A stretch of 64,000 bases of DNA from Qipengyuania qiaonensis (GTDB taxonomy: Bacteria; Pseudomonadota; Alphaproteobacteria; Sphingomonadales; Sphingomonadaceae). The position numbers and the translations under genes are program-made. The DNA lies in the NCBI RefSeq assembly GCF_019711515.1, contig NZ_JAIGNO010000012.1:1-64000 (forward strand), in the 5' to 3' direction. Below are positions 27,871 to 36,329 of the stretch, in pieces (positions within the stretch are counted from its first letter, which is position 1; each line of letters starts with the position of its first letter). The notes under the pieces were generated by a model, which saw only the letters and a list, made by a program, of their open reading frames with translations, searched no databases and was not told where the DNA came from.

Positions 27871-28431
27871 ATGAAAATCGCGAAGCTGGCTTTTGCCGCC
27901 GCCGCCCTCACCGCCACTGCTGCCGTCGCCCCGGGCGTCGCCGTCGCGCAAGAAGCCTCGGCTGCCGTTACCGCAGGCGCCACCGTCTACGGCAATGACG
28001 GCGTGGAAATCGGTACGGTCGAAGCCGTGCAGGGCGAAACCGTCATTCTCGTCGTCGACGACATGAAGGCGCCGGTTCCGGCCAATGCTTTCGGCACGGG
28101 CGAAAAGGGCACCTCGCTCAACGCCACCAAGGCGCAGATCGTCGGCATGCTTCAGGCCGCCCAGCAGGAAGCGGTCGCCAAGCGTGACGCCGCCCTCACT
28201 GTCGGCGCAAATGCCGTTACTGCCAAGAACGCGCCGCTCGGCACTGTGCTCGAGATCAATGGCGACAATGTCATCATCGCCCGCGGTGGCGACGAGATGA
28301 AGAAGGTTACTCTGCTGCGCGAACATTTCGCCGCAGGCCCGAACGGCGAACTGATGGCCCTTCTGACCAATGACCAGATCGATGCTGCCATGGCCGCATC
28401 GGCGCCGGCCACCGACAGCGCCGGCGGATAA
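27871..28431 (+). CDS. Secreted protein with PRC-barrel-like repeats, unknown function
   Basis: The 186-residue precursor has a clear Sec signal peptide (about residues 1-27, ending AVAQ). Two related units follow in which a short strand pair of the form VxxxxGxxIGTVE/LGTVLEINGDNVIIxR recurs (about 39-60 and 125-148), as in PRC-barrel proteins. The tail is Ala-rich. It should be periplasmic. It stands alone, with its own leader of about 220 bp and a strong terminator. Proteins like this are often abundant in sphingomonads, but a function is not known. Confidence 0.75.
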   Translation: MKIAKLAFAAAALTATAAVAPGVAVAQEASAAVTAGATVYGNDGVEIGTVEAVQGETVILVVDDMKAPVPANAFGTGEKGTSLNATKAQIVGMLQAAQQEAVAKRDAALTVGANAVTAKNAPLGTVLEINGDNVIIARGGDEMKKVTLLREHFAAGPNGELMALLTNDQIDAAMAASAPATDSAGG

Positions 28432-28458
28432 TCCGCTTACCCTTGGACGGGTTTCGAC

Positions 28459-28494
28459 AAAAGCCGGAAGCGAGCGATCGCTTTCGGCTTTTTC
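28459..28494 (+). terminator. Rho-independent terminator
   Basis: A 15-bp stem (28459-28473 with 28478-28492, one G-U pair) is closed by the stable tetraloop GCGA and followed by a T run. It ends the transcript of the PRC-like gene and, read in reverse, may also stop parC transcription. Confidence 0.9.
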
Positions 28495-28548
28495 GTTGGG
28501 CTAGCTAGCGATATCCGCTGCCGGTTTGCGGCCGCAGCGACAATACAA

Positions 28549-30846
28549 TCAAAACCTGTTGTCCCGCGGGAAGCCTTGTGGCGGCATCCGCCCGGCCCCG
28601 CCGCGTGCGACCTTCCACTGCCACATCTCGCCTTCGGTCCGGGTGCGGCCTTCCTTGCCGCCCATCGTCCAGCTGAGGCCTTCCGCGAGCGTGAAGGTGG
28701 TCGCATCGGACAGCCCGCCATCGCGATAGCGCTGCAGCGTCACGCCCTGCCCGCGCGCGAGTTCAGGCAGTTCCTCGAGATTGAAGACCACCAGCTTGCG
28801 GTTGTCGCCGACACAGGCGACATGGTCGTGCCCCGGTTCGATCGTGCGCGCGACCACCATCTTCGCATCGCCCTTGAGGTTGACGACCTGCCGCCCCTTG
28901 CGCGTTTCGGCGAGAAGGTCGTCGGTAACCGCCCCGAAGCCCTTGCCCGTATCGGCGGCCAGCAGCAGGCGTTGCTTGGGCTTGTGGACGATCACCGCAA
29001 CGATCTGCGCGCTGGCATCGATATCGAGCGTGTTGCGCAATGGTTCGCCGAAGCCCCGCGCGCCCGGCAGCTTGTCGGCGCCCAGCGTGAAGAACCGGCC
29101 CTTGTCGGTCGCCAGCAGCAGCTTGTCGGTCGTCTGCGCGTGGAGCACGAAAGCGGGGCCGTCGCCTTCCTTGTACTTGAAATCCTGGTCCAGCGGCAGG
29201 TGGCCCTTGGCCCCGCGCACCCAGCCCTTCTGCGAGAGAATCACCGTCACCGGCTCCTTCTCGATCATCGCATCCATGCTGAATTCGACCGCGGGAGCGG
29301 CTTCCTGGATGCTGGTCCGGCGCGCGCCGAGCACGGTATCCTCGCCATATTCCTTGCGCAGCGCATTGAGATCGCGCTTCAGCCGCGTGCGCTGGCGGGC
29401 GGGCGAGCCGAGCAGCTTTTCGAGCTCGTCCTGCTCCTTGAGCAGGTCGTCCTTTTCCTGGCGAAGCTGCATTTCTTCCAGCTTGCGCAGACTACGCAGG
29501 CGCATGTTGAGGATCGCCTCGGCCTGGCGGTCGGTCAGGCTGAACTCGGCCATCATCACTGCCTTGGAATCGTCCTCGTAACGGATGATCTCGATCACGC
29601 GGTCGAGATTGAGGAAGGCGATGATATAGCCTTCGACCAGTTCCAGCCGCCGCGCAATCTGGTCGAGCCGGTGCTGGCTGCGGCGCTGGAGGATATCGAT
29701 CTGGCTGGCGGTCCAGTTGTTCAGCAGCTCCTTCAGCCCCATCACCATCGGCGTGCGGCTGGCGTCGAGCACGTTGAGATTGAGCCCGAAACGGGTCTCC
29801 AGATCGGTCAGCTTATAGAGGCTTTCCTTGAGCAGTTCGGGATCGACATTGCGGCTGCGCGGCACCAGCACGATGCGGATCTGCTCGTCGCTCTCGTCGC
29901 GCACGTCTTCCAGGATCGGCAGCTTCCGGTCGGCGATCGCCTGCGCGATCTGTTCGATCAGCTTGCCCTTCTGGACCTGATAGGGGATTTCGCCGATGAC
30001 GAGCTGCCACTGGCCGCCGCCCAGCCGCTCGATCCCCTCCTCGCGATCCTCCGCCTTGTCGGCCTCGGCCGCATGGAAGCGCCCGCGCACGCGGAAGCTG
30101 CCGCGCCCGGTTTCGTATGCGGCGGCGACCGTCTCGGCGCTCTCGGCAACGATACCGCCGGTGGCGAAATCGGGACCCTTGAACAATTCCATCAGCCGCG
30201 CATGTTCGACATGCGGATTGTCGATCACTTCCAGCGTCGCATCGACGATCTCGGCGACATTATGGCTCGGGATATTGGTCGCCATGCCGACCGCGATGCC
30301 GCTGGCGCCGTTGGCCAGCAGGTTGGGGAACAGGCCGGGGAAAATCTCCGGTTCCTGCTCCTCGCCATTATAGGTCGGGATGAATTCGACCGTGCCCTCG
30401 TCCAGCCCCTCCATCAGGCGCAGCGCAGTCTTGGTCAGGCGCGCTTCGGTGTAGCGATAGGCGGCAGCGTTATCGCCGTCGATATTGCCGAAATTGCCCT
30501 GACCCTCGACCAGCGGATAGCGCAGCGCGAAATCCTGCGCGAGCCGGACCATCGCGTCATAGACCGAGGCATCGCCATGCGGGTGGTACTTGCCGATCAC
30601 GTCGCCCACCACACGGGCCGATTTCTTGAAAGCGCTGGACGGATCGAGCTTCAACTGCCGCATCGCCCACAGCAGCCGGCGGTGAACCGGTTTCAGCCCG
30701 TCGCGCAGATCGGGCAGCGATCGGGCGGTGATCGTGGAGAGCGCATAGACGAGATAGCGTTCCGACAGGGCACTATCGAAAGGGGCGTCGACGATTGCGT
30801 CGAAGGGGTCGTTTTCAGGTTCGAGAGTCGTGTCGTCAGCGGCCAT
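28549..30846 (-). CDS. parC: DNA topoisomerase IV subunit A
   Basis: The 765-residue subunit cleaves and rejoins DNA to unlink daughter chromosomes. The active-site Tyr is Tyr132 ([10 protein letters not shown]). The quinolone-resistance region is [15 protein letters not shown], with Ala at the position of E. coli ParC Ser80 and Asp at Glu84. The domain order is breakage-reunion, coiled coil ([20 protein letters not shown]) and a degenerate C-terminal beta-pinwheel. It is ParC and not GyrA because the GyrA box is absent and the length is shorter. It is transcribed alone, divergent from the PfpI gene. Confidence 0.92.
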   Translation of the reverse strand: MAADDTTLEPENDPFDAIVDAPFDSALSERYLVYALSTITARSLPDLRDGLKPVHRRLLWAMRQLKLDPSSAFKKSARVVGDVIGKYHPHGDASVYDAMVRLAQDFALRYPLVEGQGNFGNIDGDNAAAYRYTEARLTKTALRLMEGLDEGTVEFIPTYNGEEQEPEIFPGLFPNLLANGASGIAVGMATNIPSHNVAEIVDATLEVIDNPHVEHARLMELFKGPDFATGGIVAESAETVAAAYETGRGSFRVRGRFHAAEADKAEDREEGIERLGGGQWQLVIGEIPYQVQKGKLIEQIAQAIADRKLPILEDVRDESDEQIRIVLVPRSRNVDPELLKESLYKLTDLETRFGLNLNVLDASRTPMVMGLKELLNNWTASQIDILQRRSQHRLDQIARRLELVEGYIIAFLNLDRVIEIIRYEDDSKAVMMAEFSLTDRQAEAILNMRLRSLRKLEEMQLRQEKDDLLKEQDELEKLLGSPARQRTRLKRDLNALRKEYGEDTVLGARRTSIQEAAPAVEFSMDAMIEKEPVTVILSQKGWVRGAKGHLPLDQDFKYKEGDGPAFVLHAQTTDKLLLATDKGRFFTLGADKLPGARGFGEPLRNTLDIDASAQIVAVIVHKPKQRLLLAADTGKGFGAVTDDLLAETRKGRQVVNLKGDAKMVVARTIEPGHDHVACVGDNRKLVVFNLEELPELARGQGVTLQRYRDGGLSDATTFTLAEGLSWTMGGKEGRTRTEGEMWQWKVARGGAGRMPPQGFPRDNRF

Positions 30847-30944
30847 ACGCCCTGCCCTATCACCGCCACGCCTCGGCTAGAAGAACGGAACGGCGCGCTT
30901 TCCCCACGCATTGCAAAGGCAACGCCAACTCAAGGAGGCACACC

Positions 30945-31502
30945 ATGACCAAACGCGTAATGATCCTCGCCACCGATGGGTTCGAACAGTCCGAACTGGA
31001 GAAGCCCAGGGCCAATCTCGAAAAGGCCGGCATCGAAACGGAAATCGTCAGCCTGGAAAGCGGCATGATCCGCGGCTGGAAGGATAAGGACTGGGGCGAT
31101 GCCATCAAGGTCGACAAGACGGTCGACAGCATCGCAAGCTGCGAAGGTTACGACGCCCTGCTTCTGCCGGGCGGCCAGATGAACCCTGACATATTGCGGA
31201 TGAACGAGCGCACCGTCGCGATCGTTCGCGAATTTGGCATGGCCGGCAAGCCGATTGCGGCTATCTGCCACGCTCCGTGGCTGCTCGCCGAAGCAGGCCT
31301 GATCGATGGCAAGACCGTCACCGGCTGGCCCTCGATCCGCACCGATCTGACAAACGCCGGGGCCAATGTGGTGGATCGGGAAGTCGCCCTAGACGGCAAC
31401 CTCATCACCAGCCGCAAGCCGGACGATATTCCCGCATTCAGCAAGGCATTGATCGAGAAGCTGGGCGAAAACGTCGAGAAAAGCGAACTCGAAGCTGCGT
31501 AG
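30945..31502 (+). CDS. DJ-1/PfpI family protein (type 1 glutamine amidotransferase-like)
   Basis: The 185-residue protein has the DJ-1/PfpI fold, with the nucleophile elbow AAICHAPWLL (Cys108, His109) and an early Glu in GFEQSELEKP near residue 14. Members act as intracellular proteases, glyoxalase/deglycase-like enzymes or stress chaperones; which applies here is unknown. A near-perfect Shine-Dalgarno AAGGAGG precedes the ATG. It is monocistronic and ends at a strong terminator. Confidence 0.9.
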   Translation: MTKRVMILATDGFEQSELEKPRANLEKAGIETEIVSLESGMIRGWKDKDWGDAIKVDKTVDSIASCEGYDALLLPGGQMNPDILRMNERTVAIVREFGMAGKPIAAICHAPWLLAEAGLIDGKTVTGWPSIRTDLTNAGANVVDREVALDGNLITSRKPDDIPAFSKALIEKLGENVEKSELEAA

Positions 31503-31527
31503 TCCCGCAAGAACGGTTACAGCGAGG

Positions 31528-31559
31528 GCCCCGCCGCAGCGATGCGGTGGGGCTTTTTT
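31528..31559 (+). terminator. Rho-independent terminator
   Basis: An 11-bp stem (31528-31538 with 31543-31553, one G-U pair) closed by the tetraloop GCGA and followed by six Ts ends the PfpI gene. The loop is the same as in the terminator at 28459. Confidence 0.92.
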
Positions 31560-31624
31560 GCTTTAGCGCGAACGTGCAGGGAGCTTGATCCCACCCGTTA
31601 AATCGCGACGCACTATCGTTACCG

Positions 31625-32506
31625 CTAGGGTGTGCCGTTCGTATCGTCGCCCAGATCCGCAGATTGTTCGCCACGTTCCACATCCTGCGCGATCTGTTTC
31701 GTCTTCTGGTTGTATGTGAAACCGTTCCCGCCGCGGTAGACCGCAGCAAGGTATTCACGGTCGAACGGCGTCAGACCTTCAGGCGTATCGTCGTCCTTGA
31801 AGAGATTGAGAATGCTGTCGTAACCGAACCTTTCGTTCTGCGCATCGCGTGTTGGAACGAGCGCGCGCATCACGGCAAAATCGCCGATCTGCTTCAGTGT
31901 CAGCCCATCGATCGACTCCACGTCGAGGACCACGAACCCCGCATCGACCTCCTGCCTGATCGGCGAACCCAGTCGTGACAACTTAGCCCCTTGCACGACG
32001 AAGGCTGACGGCGAACCGGCCCCATCGCGCACAACCGGGGCTCCATCGGCACGCTTGGGTTGCGTGACGTGCCACGACCAAGCAGGGCCGGGACTTTTTC
32101 TGAGCGAGTCCATCTCGAGTGCGCTCAGCAGGCCGAACAACTTTGGATGAGCTTTGGCAAGACCGGCAATGAGCGCCTGCCCGTCATCGGTCACGATCAA
32201 GGTGAGATTGGGAGCACAGCCTTCCTTGGCAAGATCGACGTCCGCCGCGGCAACGGCCTTGCGCATAAGGTCCACCACGACCGACGCCATCCCGGGCGGC
32301 AACCCGCCAACGGCTGGGCAGACCGGGCTTTCGAAGCGTGCAAGATTGCCGTCTTGAGACTCGGTTATCGCCCGCACCGATTGCGTGGTGCTTGGCTTCC
32401 CCTCGCGTTGACCCTCGACCACAATGGGCGATTTATCATCCTGGGCCTGTACCAGTGTAGGCCAGGTCCAAGCCGTTGCCGCTAGTAGCCACAAGAATCG
32501 GTTCAT
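31625..32506 (-). CDS. Secreted protein of unknown function
   Basis: The 293-residue precursor has a signal peptide of about 21 residues ending LVQAQ. The mature part contains an IVVEGQRE stretch, RFESPVCPAVGGLPPG and EGCAPNLTLIV. These Cys-containing segments recur in a sphingomonad family of secreted proteins that I cannot name. No catalytic motif is evident. The two Cys may form a disulfide in the periplasm. It is transcribed alone on the minus strand, and the 245-bp gap upstream is AT-richer than the average of the window. Confidence 0.72.
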   Translation of the reverse strand: MNRFLWLLAATAWTWPTLVQAQDDKSPIVVEGQREGKPSTTQSVRAITESQDGNLARFESPVCPAVGGLPPGMASVVVDLMRKAVAAADVDLAKEGCAPNLTLIVTDDGQALIAGLAKAHPKLFGLLSALEMDSLRKSPGPAWSWHVTQPKRADGAPVVRDGAGSPSAFVVQGAKLSRLGSPIRQEVDAGFVVLDVESIDGLTLKQIGDFAVMRALVPTRDAQNERFGYDSILNLFKDDDTPEGLTPFDREYLAAVYRGGNGFTYNQKTKQIAQDVERGEQSADLGDDTNGTP

Positions 32507-32751
32507 CCGGTAAGTGTAAGTGAAGTCTGGGAAATGTCACCTATTCTTGGGCGAAAATTGCATAGGTAGGATTGCGGAGCCAGCTCGCCGCATTTGTTGG
32601 ATAGGTCAAATCTGGTCGCAGTATCCCGCGGGAATGAAACTCGCGCAAATGCGTTATGTTGCAACGTTATCTTGCAAAGCAATTCTGATTGTGTTCATAT
32701 TGTGGCGAAAATAAGGCGACGTTATTGTGGGTAAGGTGAGAGGATTTCGAG
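32507..32751. other. AT-rich divergent promoter region
   Basis: I see no gene in these 245 bp between two divergent envelope genes. On the plus strand TTGCAA at 32672-32677 and TCATAT at 32695-32700 are 17 bp apart and could serve as -35 and -10 for the DUF4349 gene, but the match is weak. Confidence 0.4.
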
Positions 32752-33714
32752 ATGAAGAAAATTCTGCTGGCTGGAGCCGCTGCGACGCTGGTCCTTGCGG
32801 GGTGCAGCGGTGCCGAGAACGAAACGACCGAGGCCATTAGCACGGCGGACATCGCCGAAGCGCCGTCATCCTACGCGATAGAGGGGCAGGCGATGGAGGC
32901 TCCTCCGCCTCCCTCATCTGCTTCAGGCAGCCAGATAGAAACCGAAACCATCTCCGGCGGGGGTGAAATCCCCGTCGGCACGCCGCAGGTCGCCTATCGC
33001 TATGCTTATGGCTTCCGCCTGCCATCCGAAGCGATCAGGTCGTTGCAGGAACGCCATGCCGATATGTGCGAGGCCAAGGGGCCGGATGCCTGCCGCATCA
33101 TTTCCATGGATCAGGCGGAGAACGAGGGCGATTATGCCTATGGCAGCCTGACGCTCGCCGTGCGAGCCCGCGATGCGCGCTCCTTCGGCAAGGAACTCGC
33201 CAGTGCGAGCGGCAAGGTCGATGGCGAACTGGTCTCCTCGTCCATCGAAGGCGAGGATCTGTCCAAGCGTATCGTGGATACCGAGGCCCGGCTGCGCGCC
33301 CGCACCGTGCTGCGCGACCGGCTGATGGACGTGCTGCGCAACCGGCGCGGCACCGTCGCCGAACTGGTCGAGGCCGAACGCGGCGTGGCACAGGTCAACG
33401 AGGAGATCGACCAGGCGCAAAGCTGGCTCACGGAAATGCGCGGCCGGGTCGCCTATTCGAACATGACCGTCACTTACGAAAGCGGCAAGCCCGCCACCGG
33501 CGGTTTCGCAGAGCCGATCCGCAGCGCCTGGAACTCGCTCGGCGGTATCTTCGGCACTATGATCAGCGTGCTGATCGTGCTGCTGGCCGTGCTGGTCCCC
33601 TTGGGCCTGCTGGTGTGGCTGGGGATGCGGGCATGGCGACGACTTGGGCTGTCGACCGGCATCGGGCGCAACGGCTGGCTGCCCGAAGCGGAACCTGCCG
33701 CCAAATCCGACTGA
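32752..33714 (+). CDS. DUF4349 lipoprotein
   Basis: The 320-residue precursor has a lipobox ending at Cys18 (LVLAGC), a low-complexity Pro/Ser linker to about residue 65 and the DUF4349 domain. The domain has a central coiled coil (LSKRIVDTEARLRARTVLRDRL and the following VEAERGVAQVNEEI) and one membrane segment at about 270-295 before a basic tail. This arrangement suggests a protein anchored in two ways in the envelope. Function is unknown. Its stop codon lies inside the 102-bp repeat that bounds the islet. Confidence 0.88.
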   Translation: MKKILLAGAAATLVLAGCSGAENETTEAISTADIAEAPSSYAIEGQAMEAPPPPSSASGSQIETETISGGGEIPVGTPQVAYRYAYGFRLPSEAIRSLQERHADMCEAKGPDACRIISMDQAENEGDYAYGSLTLAVRARDARSFGKELASASGKVDGELVSSSIEGEDLSKRIVDTEARLRARTVLRDRLMDVLRNRRGTVAELVEAERGVAQVNEEIDQAQSWLTEMRGRVAYSNMTVTYESGKPATGGFAEPIRSAWNSLGGIFGTMISVLIVLLAVLVPLGLLVWLGMRAWRRLGLSTGIGRNGWLPEAEPAAKSD

Positions 33715-33810
33715 CAGGCAAGGCCCTCTCCGATCACCACCGGAGAGGGCTATACTCTTACGCGGCCTTGCGCTCCGCGATCCACGCATCCACGCGGCGC
33801 TCGAGCAGCG
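33709..33810. repeat. 102-bp direct repeat, copy A (islet boundary)
   Basis: The 91 bases at 33709-33799 are identical to 36228-36318, and the match continues to 33810 with two mismatches. The segment contains the DUF4349 stop, a hairpin and the last codons of the DUF885 gene on the minus strand. No DUF885 sequence lies beyond it on this side, so this is the displaced copy. Confidence 0.9.
33723..33750. terminator. Hairpin between convergent genes, copy A
   Basis: The perfect 10-bp stem GCCCTCTCCG/CGGAGAGGGC has an 8-base loop. There is no T run on either side, so termination efficiency is uncertain. It lies after the DUF4349 stop. Confidence 0.5.
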
Positions 33811-33847
33811 TCCGTGCGATGTACTGCCGCGCGCGGCGCGTTGTCAC
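33758..33847 (-). pseudogene. Chimeric 29-codon remnant: DUF885 C-terminus behind ankyrin gene
   Basis: A GTG at 33847 overlaps the stop of the ankyrin gene (GTGA) and opens a 29-residue frame. Its first dozen residues (MTTRRARQYIAR) are islet sequence and the last 17 (TLLERRVDAWIAERKAA) are the duplicated DUF885 C-terminus. The product would be very basic. It is most simply a junction artefact of insertion, but the coupled start means it could be translated as a third gene of the lipase-ankyrin operon. Confidence 0.5.
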
Positions 33848-34524
33848 TTCTGCAAGCCCTCTTCGGCGATTATGGCTTTCAGCTTGGCCACCAGCGCGGC
33901 GTGGTCTTGAATACGGTCGTCCCGGACATTGTCATTTTCAGTCATGCGTAGCAGGCGCGGCAAATCCTTGCGGTATCGCAGATCGAGCAAGTCGCTGAAA
34001 GCTCTGTAGTCACCCCGCGCCAACATGCGGTGCGCAACAGTTTTCGTCCCGCGCGGAGCAAAATTTACGTCCGCTCCCGCATCAAGCAGGATTTCATATG
34101 TCCTTCCATGATCGCGCTCCTCCCATTGCGAGTAAGCAAAAACCAAAGCCGTCTCGCCGGAATCCTCGTCGAAACTGTCAGGATCGCCGCCATTGGCGAG
34201 CAGTGTCTTCAGGATTTCGTGCCGTGGCAGTGCGGAAGCGACGACCACTGGGGTAAACCCTCCGCGCCCCGACGGCTTGTTGGGATCGGCGCCCTGCGCC
34301 AGCAATCGCTGCACCTCTTCGAGATCATTGCAGAGCACCGCTTCGCCCAATGGGGCAAGATCATCGGGAACGTGACCCAAAGCGGCTTGAATACGCTCCG
34401 CTTCGCTCTGCTTGGCCTGGCACATGTCATTGTCGCTCATCGCCGCAGATATTACTCCATCACAAGCCGACAGGCCCAGGCCCAGTACAATCAAAAGGCC
34501 AAGCAGTGCGAATTTGCCAATCAC
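33844..34524 (-). CDS. Ankyrin-repeat lipoprotein, candidate immunity protein
   Basis: The 226-residue precursor has a lipobox ending at Cys21 (LGLSAC), so it should be lipid-anchored and face the periplasm. Ankyrin repeats occupy most of the mature part: LGEAVLCNDLEEVQRLLAQG, TPVVVASALPRHEILKTLLA, ETALVFAYSQ and YEILLDAGADVN, followed by degenerate units. The GTG start at 34524 overlaps the lipase stop (GTGA), tying its translation to the lipase. Ankyrin lipoproteins beside phospholipase genes are a recurring immunity-protein arrangement for type VI effectors; the role here is inferred. The region appears less GC-rich than its neighbours. Confidence 0.85.
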   Translation of the reverse strand: MIGKFALLGLLIVLGLGLSACDGVISAAMSDNDMCQAKQSEAERIQAALGHVPDDLAPLGEAVLCNDLEEVQRLLAQGADPNKPSGRGGFTPVVVASALPRHEILKTLLANGGDPDSFDEDSGETALVFAYSQWEERDHGRTYEILLDAGADVNFAPRGTKTVAHRMLARGDYRAFSDLLDLRYRKDLPRLLRMTENDNVRDDRIQDHAALVAKLKAIIAEEGLQK

Positions 34525-35438
34525 GGATTATAGCGCTGATACAGGCCGATCATGATCGAAGTCATTGCATGCGGGTCGCTTCGCTGTGCAAGCATCGTGG
34601 TGCCCGGCGCTGTCTCCAGTCCCCAGGTGTTGTTGAAGCTGTTCACGCTGTCTCCTCTAACAACATAGGATCGGACATTCTGCCTGAAATCGGCTTGGCT
34701 GGCACCATACTCCGCAAACAGGTCTTCGTGAAGGCCCAGCGGATTGAACACGGTTGCAGGCTTGTCAAACCTGGCCGCTTGCAGAGAAGCGAGCGCGCCG
34801 CCAAGAGAATGGCCGACAAAGCGCACGCGACCGCCCGTGGCGTTAGAAACAGCTTGGGCGTTCTCGATCGCAATATCCGCCTGCCGCGCCTTGTTACCAT
34901 TACCCAAGGCCCAGTTGGTCCTGCCATCGGGAGTTCCGTTGAGGACTCCGGTCACGGCATGGCCGTCATCGGTTCCGCGGTTGACCACGACATAGGTGTT
35001 GGTGTTGGCATCGTGGTAAATCCGCGAATAGAAGCCCGAGTCATCGTGCCGCGCATCGAAGTCAGGAAATCGCTGCTCGGCCTGCGCATCGGAAAGGGCG
35101 CTGAAACCTTCGGGCAGCAGCGCCGGATCGCTTTGGTCGAGGTATACATCCCTTGCCAGCAATGCCATCTGGCCCACCTCGACCAGCCTCTCTCGCCGGG
35201 CGCGATCGTAAGCTGGCATCGGCGCACCTCTCTCGAGCAATGTCACATTGGCCTCCACGAGCTGCTGAAAAGCCGCTACGACGCGGCGCGCCTCGCCCGG
35301 TGACAGAGCACCATCCCCGCCCGCAGGTGGCACTTCATCAAGCGCGAGGCCCAAAGGTTGCGCTTGAGCGCGCATCAATGCCCCGAGCGTCAAGGGGTTG
35401 TTGCCAATTGAACTTGCAAGGGATCCCGGTGAAAACAT
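34521..35438 (-). CDS. Class-3 lipase-like protein without signal peptide, candidate effector
   Basis: The 305-residue product has an alpha/beta-hydrolase lipase_3 domain from about residue 85. The nucleophile Ser lies in VRFVGHSLGGALASL near 195-207, and a preceding strand reads TYVVVNRGTDDG. Candidate acid and His follow in the C-terminal third (GDSVNSFN; SDPHAMTS). The N-terminal 80 residues are Ala/Leu-rich without a signal peptide, transmembrane segment or known transport domain. Coupling to a periplasm-facing ankyrin lipoprotein suggests a lipase delivered from outside by a contact-dependent secretion system and neutralised by the partner. No such secretion genes are in the window. An intracellular lipase is the alternative. 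Confidence 0.82.
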   Translation of the reverse strand: MFSPGSLASSIGNNPLTLGALMRAQAQPLGLALDEVPPAGGDGALSPGEARRVVAAFQQLVEANVTLLERGAPMPAYDRARRERLVEVGQMALLARDVYLDQSDPALLPEGFSALSDAQAEQRFPDFDARHDDSGFYSRIYHDANTNTYVVVNRGTDDGHAVTGVLNGTPDGRTNWALGNGNKARQADIAIENAQAVSNATGGRVRFVGHSLGGALASLQAARFDKPATVFNPLGLHEDLFAEYGASQADFRQNVRSYVVRGDSVNSFNNTWGLETAPGTTMLAQRSDPHAMTSIMIGLYQRYNP

Positions 35439-35450
35439 GCGCCAACTCCG

Positions 35451-36079
35451 CTATCGCTGCAAAGCACGTAGGCGCGGCTTGCACTGCGGACCATCGGCAT
35501 TATGCTTAGATGGCATCTCCCTGTGATCACCGCGCGCATGGCGGCAACCTCCCACCAACCGGGCTTCATAGACAAAGGGTATCCAGAGTTTGACTGAGGC
35601 GAGAGCGACGAAGCCGAAGTAGGATTCCTTGGTTTTGTCGTAGCGGGTTGCAATGCGCCGCCGGTTCTTGAGTTTGTTGAACAGGCGCTCGATCAGGTTG
35701 CCCCACTTGTATTTCGCCCGGTCGCCCGGACCACGGCGCTATCGATCATGTCGGCTGCGGTATCGCGCCCTGCCAGCTCGGCCAGCGTCTCGAGCATGGC
35801 ATCGAACACGCCGGTCGTGACCCATCGGCGATAGCGACGGAACACGCTGTTCCACTTGCCATATTCGTCGGGCAAGTGCCGCCACTGCGCGCCGGTCCGC
35901 GCGATCCACATCATGCCTTTAGAATAGGGACGGCTATCCTGCGCCGGGCGGCATCCGCGTCCCTGCTCAGGCGGCAGCAGCGGCCCGACCACTTCCCATT
36001 CCTCGTCTGTAACGCCAATCCGCTCGCCCAATGCCGCCTCCAAAAGCCAGCCTTGGAAGCGAAGCTGTGCAAAGCACAA
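35451..36079 (-). pseudogene. IS5-family transposase remnant with internal deletion
   Basis: From 36079 the minus strand encodes about 115 residues of an IS5-type transposase N-terminus (VTDEEWEVVGPLLPP, WIARTGAQWRHLP, GKWNSVFRRYRRW, MIDSAVVRA). After VVRA the sequence jumps, in another frame, to the family C-terminus (YKWGNLIERLFNKLKN, ATRYDKTKESYFGF). About 80 codons around the catalytic DDE region are missing and the frame is broken, so it cannot transpose. The C-terminal frame stays open to 35451. It shows that the islet was visited by mobile DNA. Confidence 0.88.
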
Positions 36080-36227
36080 TCAACGTCCGAGTTCCCAGTC
36101 AAGCTTTGTCCACGAGGCCTGGCAGGTTCTCAAAATAAGGCATGGAAATTAGGGAATTTCCCTATTCCCACTACTCTTAAAGCTGCCTCATGTCGTTGCG
36201 CTGTGCAAGGACCCCAACTCTGCTTCG
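36080..36227. other. Noncoding right arm of the islet
   Basis: I see no gene here. The stretch is AT-richer than its surroundings and holds a perfect 15-base palindrome, TAGGGAA-T-TTCCCTA, at 36151-36165. It ends where copy B of the 102-bp repeat begins. Confidence 0.5.
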
Positions 36228-36329
36228 GACTGACAGGCAAGGCCCTCTCCGATCACCACCGGAGAGGGCTATACTCTTACGCGGCCTTGCGCTCCGCGAT
36301 CCACGCATCCACGCGGCGTTCCAGCAGCG
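36228..36329. repeat. 102-bp direct repeat, copy B (islet boundary, in DUF885 gene)
   Basis: This copy belongs to the intact DUF885 gene: the last codons of the gene, its stop at 36277-36279 and the hairpin beyond. It matches 33709-33810 at 100 of 102 bases. Confidence 0.9.
36242..36269. terminator. Hairpin downstream of DUF885 gene, copy B
   Basis: The same 10-bp stem and 8-base loop as at 33723-33750 lie 7 bp after the DUF885 stop on the minus strand. There is no U tract, so it may protect the 3' end rather than terminate by itself. Confidence 0.5.

Noticed and set aside
30890..30920. Possible EcfG promoter before the PfpI gene (GGAAC-N17-CATT)
   Set aside because: The -10 element does not match CGTT.
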